A DNA stretch of 21,804 nucleotides from Branchiostoma floridae (lineage: Eukaryota > Chordata > Leptocardii > Amphioxiformes > Branchiostomatidae). A program made the position numbers and the translations under genes. The stretch is from NCBI RefSeq assembly GCF_000003815.2, contig NC_049994.1:1614029-1635832 (forward strand), in the 5' to 3' direction. The notes under the pieces are model-generated. The model saw only the letters and a program-made list of their open reading frames with translations. It did no database searches and was not told where the DNA came from. This document shows positions 1 to 11,800 of the stretch, piece after piece (within the stretch, counting starts at the first letter, position 1; the number at the start of each line of letters is the position of its first letter).

Positions 1-44
1 AACAAAGCCACATTGCGGAATTCAAGAACGAACAAAGATAAAAC

Positions 45-2796
45 CAAACAGGCTTGCAGATAGACAGGGAGACTGACAGGGAGGCATACAGATAGGCTTG
101 CATAGACAGGTAGACGGACAAAGAGAAAGACAGATAGGGTTGCAGACAGACAGAGATGCAGACTGACAGGGTTGCAGACAGATAGAGAGGCAGACAGACA
201 AAGAGGAAGTCAGACAGGGATAAAGACAGACGGAGAAGCAGACAAGGAGGCTTAAAGATAGAGGAGAGACAGACAGACAAAGAGGAAGCCAGACAGGGTT
301 ACAGACAGACAGAGAGGCAGACAGACAGGCTTGCAGGCAGATAGAGAGGTAGACAGACAAAGAAGAGGACAGACATGGGTACAGACTGACAGAGGGGCAG
401 ACAAACAGTCTTGCAGGCAGAAAGAGCGGTAGGCAGGCAAAGATCAAGACAGACAAGGATACAGACTGACGGGGTTTTAGACAGAAAGGTAGACAGACAG
501 AGAGGAAGACAGACAGTGTTGCAGACAGATTGAGACGTGGACAGACAAAGAGGAGGCCAAGGCGACAAGGATACAGATCTAGACAGACAGGCTTGCAGAC
601 AGAGGGGTAGACAGACAAAGAGAAGTCACACAAGGATACAGACAAAGAGGGTTGCAGACAGACAGGCAGACAAGCAGGCTTGCAGACAGATAGAGAGGAA
701 GACAGACAAAGAGGAAGCCAGACAGTGTTGCAGACAGATAGAGAGAAAGACAGACAAAGAGGAAGCCAGACAGGGTTGCAGACAGACCGAGAGGCAGACA
801 GGCAGGGTTGCAGACCGAGAGATAGACAAACAAAGAGAAAGCCAGACAGCGTTGCAGACAGACAAGAGAGCCGGACAGGCAGGCAAGACAGTGTTGCAGA
901 CAGAGAGGCAGACAGGTAGGCTTACAGACAGGTAGACAGACAAAGGGGAAGCCAGAATAGGATACACATAGCGTTGCAGAGAGGCAGACAGGCAGGCCTG
1001 TACACAGATAGAGAGGTAGACAAACAAAGAGGAAGCCAGACAAGGATACAGACAGACAGGGTTGCGAACAGAGAGAGAGGCAGACAGGCAGGACTTGTAT
1101 ACAGACAGAGAGGTAGACAGACAATGAGGAAGCTAGACAAGGATACGTNNNNNNNNNNNNNNNNNNNNNNNNNNNNNNNNNNNNNNNNNNNNNNNNNNNN
1201 NNNNNNNNNNNNNNNNNNNNNNNNNNNNNNNNNNNNNNNNNNNNNNNNTACAGGCAGACAGGGTTGCAGACAGACAGAGAAGCAGACGGGCAGGCTTGCA
1301 GACAGACAGAGAGGTAGTCAGACAAAGAGGAAGCCAGTCATGTTTGCAGACAGGTAGAGAGGAAGAAAGGCAGGCTGGTAGACAGATAGACAGCTAGACA
1401 GACAAAAAGGAAGCTAGGTAAGAATACAGACTGACAGGGTTGCAGAGAGGCAGACCGACAAAGTCGAAGCCAGACCAGGATACGGTTATAACGGTTGCAG
1501 ACAGACAGAGAGGCAGACACCCAGGCTTACAGACAGATAGGAGGTAGACAGCCCAAGATAAAGCCAGACAAGAATACAGACAGGGTTGCAGACAGACAGA
1601 GAGGCAAACAGGCAAACTTGCAGACAGATAGAGAGGTACATAGACAAAGAGGAACCCAGAGGATACGTATTGCCAGGGTTGCAGACAGAGAGGTAGACAA
1701 ACAAAGAGTAAGACAAGGATACAAAAGGACAGGGTTGCAGAGAGGCAGACAGGCAAACTTGCAGACAGATAGAGAGGCAGATAGACAAGGAGAAAGTCGG
1801 AGAAGGATATGTATTGCCAGTGTTGCAGACAGAGAGACAGACAGACAAAGAGGAAGCCAGACATCGTTGCAGACGGGCAGAGAGGCATACAGACAGGATT
1901 GCAGACAGATAGAGAGGTAGACAGATAAAGAGGAAACCAGACAAGGATACAGACAGATAAAGAGAGACAAGTTTACAGACAGATAGAGAGGTAGAAAGAA
2001 AAAGAAGAAGCCGGACAAGGTACAGACTGACAGGGTTGCAGACTGAGAGGTAAACAGACAAAGAGAGGGTTGCAGGCAGAGAGGCAGATGGACAAAGAGA
2101 AAGCCAGACAAGGTTGCAGACAGATAAAGAGATGTAGACAGCCTACGAGGAAGCCAGACAGGGTTGCAGACAGAGAGGCAAATAGACAGGCTTGCAGACA
2201 GATAGGTAGTTAGACAAAGACGAAGCACGACAAGGATACAGACAGACAGGGTTGCAGACGGTTGGGTAGGGTTGCAGACAGACGGATAGAGATAGGTAGA
2301 CGTAAAAAGAGAAAGCCAGAAAAGGATACAGACAGACAGGGTTGCAGACAAACGGAGAGGCAGACAGGCAGGCTTGCAGAACGATAGAGAGCTAGACAGA
2401 CAATGAGGACGTCAGGCAAGGATGCACACTGACAGGGTAGCAGACAAAGAGGAAGCCAGACCAGACAGTGTTGTAGACAGACAAAGAGAGGTAGACAGAC
2501 AGGTTTACAGAAAGATAGACAGACAAAGAGAGAGTCAGTCAAGGATCAGACGGACAGGGTTGCAGAGAGGCAGACAGGCAGGCTTGTAGACAGATAGAGA
2601 GGTAGTCAGACAAAGAGGAATTCAGACAAGGATACAGACAGACAGAGAGGTAGACAGACAGGCTTGCAGACAGATAGAGAGGTAGACAGACAAAGAGGAA
2701 GCCATACAAGGATACAGACTGACAGGGTTGCAGACAGAGACGTAGACTGACAAAGAGGAAGCCAGACAAAGAGGAAGCCAGACAGCGTTGCAGACA
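45..2796. repeat. Large CAGACA-based minisatellite array
   Basis: About 2.75 kb consist of degenerate cagaca units organised into recurring modules: gggttgcagacagac, gatagagaggtagacagac, caaagaggaagccagaca and aaggatacagacagac. Modules recur at roughly 90 bp where the order is regular (for example about 1494 to 1585), but spacing elsewhere varies between about 50 and 110 bp. The plus strand is purine-rich and low in T, so both strands have long stop-free frames. These translate to S-L-S-V-C-L or D-R-Q repeats and are not genes. A 16-bp unit (gacaaagaggaagcca) is duplicated perfectly at about 2752-2783. A 100-N gap interrupts the array. Confidence 0.93.
1149..1248. other. Assembly gap (100 N)
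   Basis: Exactly 100 N lie inside the minisatellite, a default gap size. The true length is unknown, so the array may be much longer. Confidence 0.99.
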
Positions 2797-3150
2797 TATT
2801 TATGTACATACATAACGACATTCACCTTTAATTAACAAGTACGTAATTCCCACTATTTACCGCAAAGGAACTAAAGTACGTTTGCATTAATCATGCAAAT
2901 TAGGCTATAGTTTGAATAATTCTTATCTTGTAATATCCTACTTGCCGTACATTACACTATGAGAAACACTATGATGATTGGAAAGAAGTCATCAATAATC
3001 ATTTAAATTAAGTGCTTATTTACATGATGTGCATTTCCTTGCGTATAATCTGTCTGAGTTTCCTGTAGACTGAATATCATAGACATCCGTCTTTCCTTTG
3101 TTCATTTTGTATTCTTAAGATTATTACAAAAATCCCCCTGCCACCAACAA
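2797..3150. other. AT-rich spacer, no gene seen
   Basis: AT-rich non-coding DNA follows the end of the minisatellite. It contains a short tgcattaatcatgcaaatta segment that resembles parts of the gcaaat-rich repeats at 3.9 and 6.2 kb. No open frame or RNA gene is evident. Confidence 0.6.
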
Positions 3151-3297
3151 ATCAAGACCATAGCATGTCCCGGACAATGGAAATAAACATCGGAAGTTCT
3201 GCTGCAGTACCAAGGTCATATACCACCTCCCTCGGTTGTTACATGCTGCATACAAATATCCGGAAAGACGAACAGAACAGACAGACACGCACAAAAA
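3151..3297 (+). repeat. Dispersed repeat family A, copy 1
   Basis: The copy begins atcaagaccatagcatgtcc, carries cggaagttctgctgcagtac at 3191-3210, and ends in a cagacagacacgcac tail. It shares this order with copies near 4341, 6551, 7379, 9520 and 15855. Confidence 0.7.
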
Positions 3298-3363
3298 AAG
3301 CAAACGTCCATGTTCATGTATGCTGAACACAATATTAATTGAGGAAATTGAAGCTGAACCTAC

Positions 3364-3632
3364 CTTTACCCGAAGGAGAACCATACAATGCATGCGATAT
3401 ACGTTGCGCCCGAAGTGCTTCTTCGGCAATGTCACAGAGAAAAGGGACAAAAACCCAAGCTGAACCAAACTTCAATACATCTTCGCGATCCATCCCTTGC
3501 ATGCTAAGATCTCTCAAGTAATTGAAGCATAATCCTTTGATATCGTCATAGAGAGCGGAGAAGTCAGATCCGTCTAACAACATGGAATTTAACATTGAGA
3601 CCTGTACAGGACCATATTTCTGTAGCTCATCT
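3364..3632 (-). CDS. Possible exon of an unidentified gene
   Basis: A minus-strand frame runs from about 3632 to 3364. It has ATG codons at 3595 and 3583 and a good donor (AAAG before GTAGGT) at its 3' edge. The acceptor CACCAG before 3632 has a poor pyrimidine tract, so the exon may instead be a first exon starting at 3595. The predicted residues have a balanced, protein-like mix (for example LYDDIKGLCFNYLRDL and SAWVFVPFLCDIAEEAL) without low complexity. I do not recognise the family. Other frames are also partly open here, so coding status is uncertain. A continuation would lie further left on this strand. Confidence 0.3.
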
Positions 3633-3887
3633 CTGGTGCTTTTTATTTTTCAACTAGGGCGATTATGTCAGTCAGAACCGACCTCTCTGATGCATTAAAT
3701 GCAAATTCTTTTTTAAAAGGCTTCCGTAATGTCTGACAGGGGCCCGGGATTGAAGTTCTTGAAAAATATCAATAGCTTACCGTTTGTAACGTCCTTTCCT
3801 AGACATCTTTCATTTTTCTGGTATGGTTAATATATTGTCCTTTATCTAAATATGTCGTTGATCCTAATTCTAGAGATGGACATCAAT

Positions 3888-4128
3888 ACCAAATGATTTT
3901 ACCTTTACAGCTGGTATATTAATTGTGTTTGTCATTATTAATGCAAATACGTTCCTCATTTGCGTAGATTATATCAGTTGAGCATCTCCTCCACCAAAAT
4001 AACAGACGTACACAGTCTATGTTCAGGAAGAAGGTTTTAACTTCATTTTCTGATAATGTATGCAAATGAGGTCCTCATTTGCATAATCAATGCTCAATGA
4101 TGTTTACCTGGCCCTGTACATAACTTCC
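3888..4128 (+). repeat. Dispersed repeat family B, copy 1
   Basis: The region reads accaaatgatt ... tattaattg ... gcatctcctccaccaaa ... tctgataatgtatgcaaatg ... gatgtttacctg ... taacttcc. The same order recurs at 6152-6381 with scattered substitutions and short indels. Confidence 0.75.
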
Positions 4129-4340
4129 AAATGCCAAAAATAAGTTATTTTTCAGTCATTGACCATAGTGGGATTATAGCACTTTCTCATTAATTTGTAT
4201 GATATTTATCTAGCAACATTCTCGTATTTCTCAGTTACAAACATCACATGTTGCTGTAGTCCTATCATGGAACAGAGAGGGTTTGAACAAGTTCCTCATT
4301 GAAATTAGATTCCTATTTGCTGAATTAACAGCTAATTACA

Positions 4341-4522
4341 CTCAAAAGTCGCAACCGTAGCATGTCCAAAATTCGAGATATCAAACCAGGAATTTCGGCT
4401 GCAGTACCAAAACAAGGCGCTAGGAGCCAACTATCAATTCGTTTCAATGTTGGAAGACCTACCTACGTACCAAGTATCAATTTAATCCGTCAAATCATTC
4501 TGGCCTATGGCCAACTATATAC

Positions 4523-4552
<30 letters not shown>
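4341..4552 (+). repeat. Dispersed repeat family A, copy 2, ending in a (CA)n run
   Basis: The motif order is ctcaaaagtcgcaaccgtag, catgtcc, gatatcaaaccagg, ggctgcagtacc, gcgctagg, agacctacctacgtacc and caatttaatcc. It ends in a (ca)n microsatellite at 4521-4552. An open plus-strand frame of about 106 codons across this copy is explained by the repeat and the microsatellite, not by a gene. Confidence 0.75.
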
Positions 4553-4553
<1 letters not shown>

Positions 4554-4621
4554 AAAGATACCGAAAATATAACCGTCAGCGAAAGTAATTTAAAGACTTT
4601 TCTATTGGAATCCAGAAATAA

Positions 4622-4680
4622 CTTGAAATCTAATGACAATGACAATGATCTTTATTTGCACGTTCTTGCCCATATGGGCT
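4622..4680 (-). repeat. Short LINE-like 3' tail fragment
   Basis: On the minus strand the sequence reads cgtgcaaataaagatcattg followed by repeated cattgt units. An AATAAA-like signal followed by a short tandem hexamer is typical of the 3' ends of truncated non-LTR retrotransposons. No reverse transcriptase sequence is visible, so this is only a tail. Confidence 0.4.
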
Positions 4681-4921
4681 AAATGTGGAAATAGTTACAT
4701 GACATATTTCTGTAAAGAATCGTTACGATGTCAGTGGGAGAGACAATACGACTAAAGCTATGTTAGACTACTAGTACTTTAATCGTTTACAAAATGGTCA
4801 AATATACAATGCTATGCTATTGTTACATCTATCATTTTCTTGTATTTTTCCTCTTCTTGAAATGATATTTTACTCATAGCTTTTTCTATGTAAAAGTATC
4901 GATTGTACACACTAAAGACTA

Positions 4922-5322
4922 TGGGTGGGTACCGGTACGATACATCGGCACACAACCAGTTTTCTTATTTTACCGGTGCAGAAAAACCGGACTTAGGACC
5001 GATTCTAAAATGAACAGATTTTGCGGGCAGGCATTCACGTGTTTGGGGGCTTACGTGTCCGAAAAATAACAAGAGCGAAGTAGAGAAGTGTCATCTTTAC
5101 CAACTTTCTTACCAAGACGCAGTTATTGTCGTTTACGTGATTTGAAAATGTCGGATACCCCAAACAGAGTCCTTTTTGATCGAAATGGACCATTGTTTTG
5201 AGTTTTACCCATTCACAAGTTTTCACAGATAATTAGGTCCAGGTTCAGGTCCGGACCTGGACCTGATCCTCTGGAGTTGGACCGTATCTGTACCTGAATT
5301 TTCTATAGCGGTACCAAACCCT
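4922..5322 (-). mobile_element. Dispersed repeat family C, copy 1 (MITE-like)
   Basis: The ends read gggtgggtaccggtac on the left and cggtaccaaaccctg on the right, giving short imperfect terminal inverted repeats. The interior (minus strand: gtgaaaacttgtgaatggg, acaatggtccatttcg, ctgtttggggtatccgac, ctgttcattttagaatcggt) matches the plus strand at 18562-18910. No transposase frame is present, so it would be non-autonomous. Confidence 0.7.
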
Positions 5323-5368
5323 GTTAAAGACCCATTGACCTATGAACCGGGGTGATCATATAATGCTC

Positions 5369-5889
5369 CTACTTAGGGCAGATATGAGAAAACAGCCTGT
5401 TTAATTGATTGTCCACCATTGTTTGATCTGGGTGAACGTTGTCCTTGCCCGGCTGACACACGCTCATGTCCCACGTGTCCAACACGACCACGTCTGGATC
5501 CGCCCGGAACACCTCTCGTATCACCTCCGTGATCTCGTAAGCCAGCCAGTCGCTCGCAAGCAGGTAAAACTCCAACTTCCCTTTTACGTGTTCTCGCGTC
5601 GTCCCAGTTCTCACGAAGACCTGTGTGTCGGGACTCCTACGCATGAGACGGTGTATAGCGCCCCCTACGGCGTACAGACGGGACCGGATCATGTCCAGCG
5701 GCTCAGCCGTAAAGTGAGCCCACAGACTTAAGACTACCACGGTGTTTGGTCCTCCTTGGGTGGCGTCTAGCTCATCAACAGTGTAACGGGAGTCGTCAAA
5801 ATCAATCCAATCTGATCCTTGAACTGGAAAGTGATGAAAGCGGTAGCGAACTGAGATGTTCCACTGGTTGTTGTTTGCTACTCGAAAAA
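5369..5889 (-). CDS. NXPE exon 6: C-terminal PC-esterase block and stop
   Basis: The acceptor is TTTTGGGTTGCAG before 5889, and two bases complete codon 365. The exon encodes VRYRFHHFP, then TVVVLSLWAHFTAEPLD, MRRSPDTQVFVRTG, DTWDMS, and finally DNVHPDQTMVDNQ. It ends SHICPK and TAG (5371-5369). D514 and H517 form the Asp-x-x-His pair. The region is GC-rich compared with the flanks, as expected for coding sequence. No AATAAA is seen close after the stop on this strand. The nearest (4656-4651) lies inside a repeat tail. Confidence 0.92.
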
Positions 5890-8800
5890 CTGCAACCCAA
5901 AATGTACCAGTTCAGGGTTAGTTCTTGAGACAGTTTTGTAGGCATGTTACATTTGTCTCACGATCGTCGTACGATAGCAAACATTCTTGGGATAGTCGTG
6001 CATGCATATTGAAACATATATTCTACCCTTCTGTTTTAGACCCTTGTATACGGTTGGGTATGAGATAGACTACTTAAAAATCCAACGACATCACATACGC
6101 GAATGTGACCGCACCGCAGTGTAAACTAGAATTCCACGACCCCAAACATTCGCCAAATGATTCTATCTTTTACAACTGCTGTATTAATTGTTTGTCATTG
6201 ATTATGTAAATAAAGTTCTCATTTGCGTACATCACATAATTTGATCATCTCCTCCACCAAACAGACTTACGCAATCTATGTTAAGAAAGGAGGCTTTTAT
6301 CGCATTTTCTGATATTTTATGCAAATTAGGACCTCATTTGAATGATAAATGTTCAACGATGTTTACCTGTACGTAACTTCCGTAACAGGTTACAGTTCAA
6401 TCTTGTTACTTTGGAGCAAGACTTTGTACAAGCCACGAGGCTTTTTTCTTCCCCCCTGCATGTACTTTCATTCTTTAATTTGTTTTCTGTTAACTTTTTT
6501 TTAAAGATTGTGCAAAATAAATCAAATCAAATCAATCAAAATCAACAGGTGGCTAGGGGGACCAAAATCTAATCGTTTCCAGGTCTCATCAAGACCTACC
6601 CACATACCGAATATCAATACAATCCATTTAGTAGGCATTCTTGAGTTATGCTGGTCGTCTACAAACATACACACGCTACCCAAAATATAAGCTTCTCGGC
6701 AAAGGTGAAAAACCTTCTTGGCTAAGGTAACTATGTTTCAAGGTGTCGGCTGCTCTAAATGACATTTGTAATTGTAATTTCTTTTAAAGAAGGCGTAACC
6801 ATTTTACGTGCTGCTTATTTGATAACAGTAGCTAGACCAATAGCAGTTCTAAAAGGCTTTTAGAATAGATTGGCAAACCTGGTGAGTTATTATCGTAGTA
6901 CAGTGGCACCACATTCTTCAGACGCTCGCTCCATTGTCTAATGGTGGAGTCACCTGTTATAGATAGGAAAATAATCATGTTGCCTGTAATTCAATTTTAG
7001 CTGAACAGTAGCTAAACTAAACTAGAATAGATTAGCCAGGCAAAGCATCACAGCCAGCCTTCTTTTTTTTATACAATGAAAGAACTAGAGCTAGACCCGG
7101 CAGAGAATATGTTCGGCAGGAAAAGGCAGTTCTTCCCTGGGACCTTAGATTAGAACTCCGTGGAGATGTTATACAGGGATTTAGGCTGCAGTAGGCTGGA
7201 ACAATCTTTTCCTGTCGAACAGATTCTCTGACGGGCCTGGCTAGCTGGCTCCCAGGGTAGGTAACGATTCCATTACTGGCAAAACATTCTTCAACTATTC
7301 TCCTTCGAAGGCATCTGCACCTATCTACAAATGAACTGCATGGTCAAAATGAAAATAAAAACAAGAGCTATCTGCCGTTAAAAATCAGCACCATAGCAAG
7401 TCCGAAACGCTAGATATCAATACCAGAAGTTCCAATGCAGCACCATAAAAAGCAGACAGAGGGCTAATAATCCATTCTTTTGCATCCTTTGTTAACATGC
7501 CAAATAAAGATCCAACCAAGACGTCTCAAGTTCTGCATTCAATAACGGACGGTCACACATATGAGAGCGAAATATTTCTGGCGAATGTAATGACCACAGT
7601 GGACTGCCACACCACTTATGACAGTACCTTGCATGTACACAGTCTTGTTGGCCAGGCATTGCTGGATGTCTTCTTTAGTGAAGACTCGGACATTACAGAC
7701 CGCTGACTTCCACACCTTGCCTGACCAATGTCCCAGCGAAGCTCCGGACTCGCGCGCGTTCCCGGTACACGCTGGAAGGTGTTCTGGTGTGGGCAGTTCT
7801 GCCTCAAGGAATCGTATGGGCTCCTTAGGGTTTACTTTCAGTTCCATCTCAAGATATGGCCTGTGTGGTACAGGACGTTGAAATTAGCAATTACCAATAA
7901 ACATGGAACTCTCGTTAATAGTTTCAACTTGTCAGTCACTGAATACCAACATTCTGTGTACACATCCAGTCAGATATATACATGGACAGTAAACATCACT
8001 TTAAACTATTGTGAATGCCGCATCCATATAGTACGTGATCTACGTTTTTTTTACCACATTTGTAAGTAGCGACAGTCACACATATAGCTGCAATGCAATG
8101 TGAACCAATCAGAATTGTCCTGTGGAAACGAAGGTGACAAACGGCAATTTATTAAAAACTATTAAGACTATATCCAAACATCCTTCCTCTAGAGCATTAC
8201 GGACAATCCAATCATGCCTAAAAAGTATGGTTTTTTAACACAATAAAATGCCAACATCAATTACGTGCAGCTTCAAAATACCAACATTTCCAAAGAAAAA
8301 GACGCCTTAAAACTCATGGATGGACCCTCTGCGGCTGCGTCGATAAGTGACCTTTGCCCTGGTGGAAATTATCACAAGGACTTACTTTTGGAAAAGTTTC
8401 ATTTCCTCTTGAGACACAAGGTCCCGTACCCTGCTCAGGTCTGACTTCTTCCATCGGCACTTTGCGATGGCGGAACACGGTAGTTTCTCAGGTTTTTGAC
8501 AAATCCAGGTTCCGTTTGCCTCCCATTTGGAGAAATCGCACCGTCTGTGGGGTGGTAGACTGGGGTTGTTAGAGCTGAAGCATTGCCGTGTATCATAGGC
8601 CTTTGTCGTCAGCTCTACGAAGGTGCAATGGAAGTCTCTCTTGTTCGGAACTTGTCGCACACTCTGTAGGATCTTCACTGCCTCGCTTGGATGGACAAGC
8701 TGGATCTTTATCTGATGTATACATGTAAAACAAATGCTTTTGAAAAAGCTGGCGTTTGACTTGCAAAATATGTCAAAAATGGAGATGTACAAAAGGAAAG

Positions 8801-11800
8801 TTGCACTGTGTTTCGTATTGGTCTTGTAGATATGTGCACAATGAGACTTCACGGTATGTCGCCATGGAGCCCATACAAGGCGTATACAATGCGTATCAAG
8901 AGATCTGTGCAGCACATTTAATCGATATTATCATATAGCCAAGCGTCGCGGACCANNNNNNNNNNNNNNNNNNNNNNNNNNNNNNNNNNNNNNNNNNNNN
9001 NNNNNNNNNNNNNNNNNNNNNNNNNNNNNNNNNNNNNNNNNNNNNNNNNNNNNNNGTGATTGGTGATGAGTTTTGTTGTTCTAAAAAGCCCAAGACTGCA
9101 ATGTTTGGAATATTTTCTGTGAAAATTTTGGTTTCAAAATGTAATCTTTAATCTCCTTGCAAATGTATGTACCAAAGAACAGCTCTGAATTTTCAGAAAT
9201 GAGACAAAGGAATTCACACGTATAGTACCAAGTGATCTATGCGTCATACAGAAGTTTGCAACGTTGGGTAGGCTATATGATAATAACGTTAATGACCCGC
9301 CTGTTCCTCGGTGTACATGGTGTCATAACGCCTGGTCCTTTGCTATAACCACCGAATAAAACCCACCTCGTTCGCTTTGCTTACTCGGTGGTTTTATTCG
9401 GTGGTTATAGCAAAGGACCAGGCGTTATAACACCATATACACCTCGGGGCGGGTCATTAACCCTTAATTCGCAGATAAACATACTTGGCGTAAATGCAGC
9501 AAATGTGAAAAGGAAAGGCCTACAAGCATAAACGGAATATCGAGACCGGAAGTTCCACTGAAGTACCATACAGAGCCGTTATGGGAACATAATCTTATTG
9601 TTTCTTCGTCTTACCAACCTTGTAACATACTAAATATCATTGAGATCAACCAAGACTTTTCGATTTATGCTGTCCACTTTAAACAGACAAGCACAAAAAA
9701 CTTAAACATAACCTTCTGGGTGAAGTTTTAAGAAATATTGTATTGTAGTTTTTACACGTCATGCACAAAATCTGTACTCACCGAAACGTTCCCAACCCAG
9801 TAGAGTGGGAACTGTACGGTGTAGGTACCATTACAATGGTCAGTAACGTGACCGGCACTACTGGCCTGTAGCGAACGGTCACAGCTGACCAGTCTGGTGT
9901 GGAAAAAGTCTCCTCCGTACGGCTTCGGCCTTCTTTTCTTGTCTATTGCCACCACCTTGACGGTAAGGACGTCTCCTTTGCGATACAGACGGTCCCTGTT
10001 TAAGACGACAACCTCCGTGTAGGTTGGGTAAGTAGTCTGGTCAAAGTGAAGAGACTGGTTGAGGAGGCAAGGTTGCTCCAGGTCGCGGCGTTTCGACATC
10101 AGCGGATTTAGAACGTCCTGAGGGTCTGTAGAGTACTGGTCCCAGGTCATAAATCGTTGATAAGGAAACAGCCATGTCTACATGACATTCGGAGAACAAC
10201 AAGGTTTTGTTACTTTTATTTTATCATACTTATCTAATTGTGTTGTTGTGATGTAGGCGGTCTCTGTTCAATGCGGCTATATTTACCTCCATAATTTTTT
10301 TATTATTATTGTGTATGTGTGTGTGTGTGTGTGTGTGTCTGTCTGTCTGTGTCTTTCCGAATATTTGTGGTCATCATAGCTTAAGAGCCTCTTGATGGAC
10401 CCGAGGGTCATTTGAAGAAAAAGGGCCCCTCCGGGTAGTGTGCGGGTTGCTTTTCTGCACTTTCTCGTGTGACCCCTACCCTGCCGCTACTGAGCCATTT
10501 CGGGACACGGCAACAAATAGACACCGTGACCTGCCCGCAAAACACCAAGAGGTATACAACAGTCCGCCGGGGCAAATTTGTGGCTTTGGAGCCCGGTCGG
10601 GGCTACACCCTCTGCGAGCAGTGCTGCAAATGTGACCGTGACATGAAGAATGCTGATATAAACGGACTTTTTCATATTCATTTCTTTGCGTGTTGAATTG
10701 TTGCACTTCAACTTCATCATAATAAAGCGGAGGTCGTTGGCGTTTTTAAGAATGGCATTTGAAATACTAACGGGGCCGCCCTAAGATGCCCTCTTTTTTA
10801 CGCACTCGAACTCACGGCGCTCCATCACTAGTTGCCAAAGAGTGGTCAAGTTTTGATCAATGAATTTTTAACACATTCATCTAGAGACCATACTTGAATA
10901 AGGAATGCATTCATACTGTTCATGAACCCTTCGCGTTATAACTGGCAAACACCGAGGACGTTATCGTGAATATAAATTCCGATTTTGAGCTGCGTTAGAC
11001 AGTGCGCCCTAACTTGCCACGCTTTTGGAATTTACTCTCCTCCAAAGCTGGTGACCAATTTAGACAAACATAAATATAAATTCTAATTTTATGATATATT
11101 AGCTTTCTTTTGACAGTAGAATTGTGATTGTGTGTGCTTCTTGTCTCCCGCGAGGAGGGCTAAATCTTTCACCATCCAGGTCGTGTTTTCATGGGAAATG
11201 GGCGAAATGCACTGAATGCGGCGGCCCGACTAACGAAATCATTACGAAAATCGACAACGCCAAAATCACAAAAAAAAACCTCTGTGTACGTATTGGGAAA
11301 CATATTTGACATCACTCTGTGAAGTTTCATTTTTATAGACGGTACGAATCATTTGTTAGAGTAACAAATCTTTGGGGCGTTCGCTCGTCTGCCACCTACG
11401 GGGCCACACTCCCTGGGGAAAACAACGGCGGGGATGCTTATGTTTTTTTTTCTATGGCCGGTCTTCTACTCAACAAACATTTGAAGACCAATATTTGTAG
11501 TGTTTTGTGAAGCTTTATTTCTTATGTATATGACAGTTGTGTGGCTGATTTTACTGGTTATTTATTTATGGACACGAGCCACCAATACCTAGTAACAGGT
11601 GACCACAGTGATTCGGCGCTACCAACATTATTGTGAAAATTTTGTCTTAAAAAAAAGGGAAGTGAATATGTGTAAATATTTTTTTGATAGAAAAAAAATC
11701 TGTTCGTTTGGACTTAGTTTATTTACCTTTCTAATCATCAAAGTCAGTGGCAACAAACACGGCGTACTTATGCATAATAAGATCAGCAAAAAATCCGGGC

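Noticed and set aside
45-2796. Possible CRISPR array because of regular spacing of repeated words
   Set aside because: Repeats are degenerate, contiguous and unevenly spaced, with no unique spacers, and the context is eukaryotic.
22-2825. Many long open frames in all frames of the first 2.8 kb
   Set aside because: They are translations of a low-complexity minisatellite (S-L-S-V-C-L and D-R-Q repeats) that overlap each other in several frames and lack splice or start context.
4362-4682. 106-codon plus-strand frame with a THTHTH run
   Set aside because: It is made of repeat family A, a (CA)n microsatellite and a LINE-like tail.
5405-5731. 108-codon plus-strand frame
   Set aside because: It is the antisense shadow of NXPE exon 6, where the minus strand carries clear family motifs.
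7618-8069. Plus-strand frames of 87 and 113 codons
   Set aside because: They are opposite NXPE exon 4 and run on into intron 3, with no protein-family signal.
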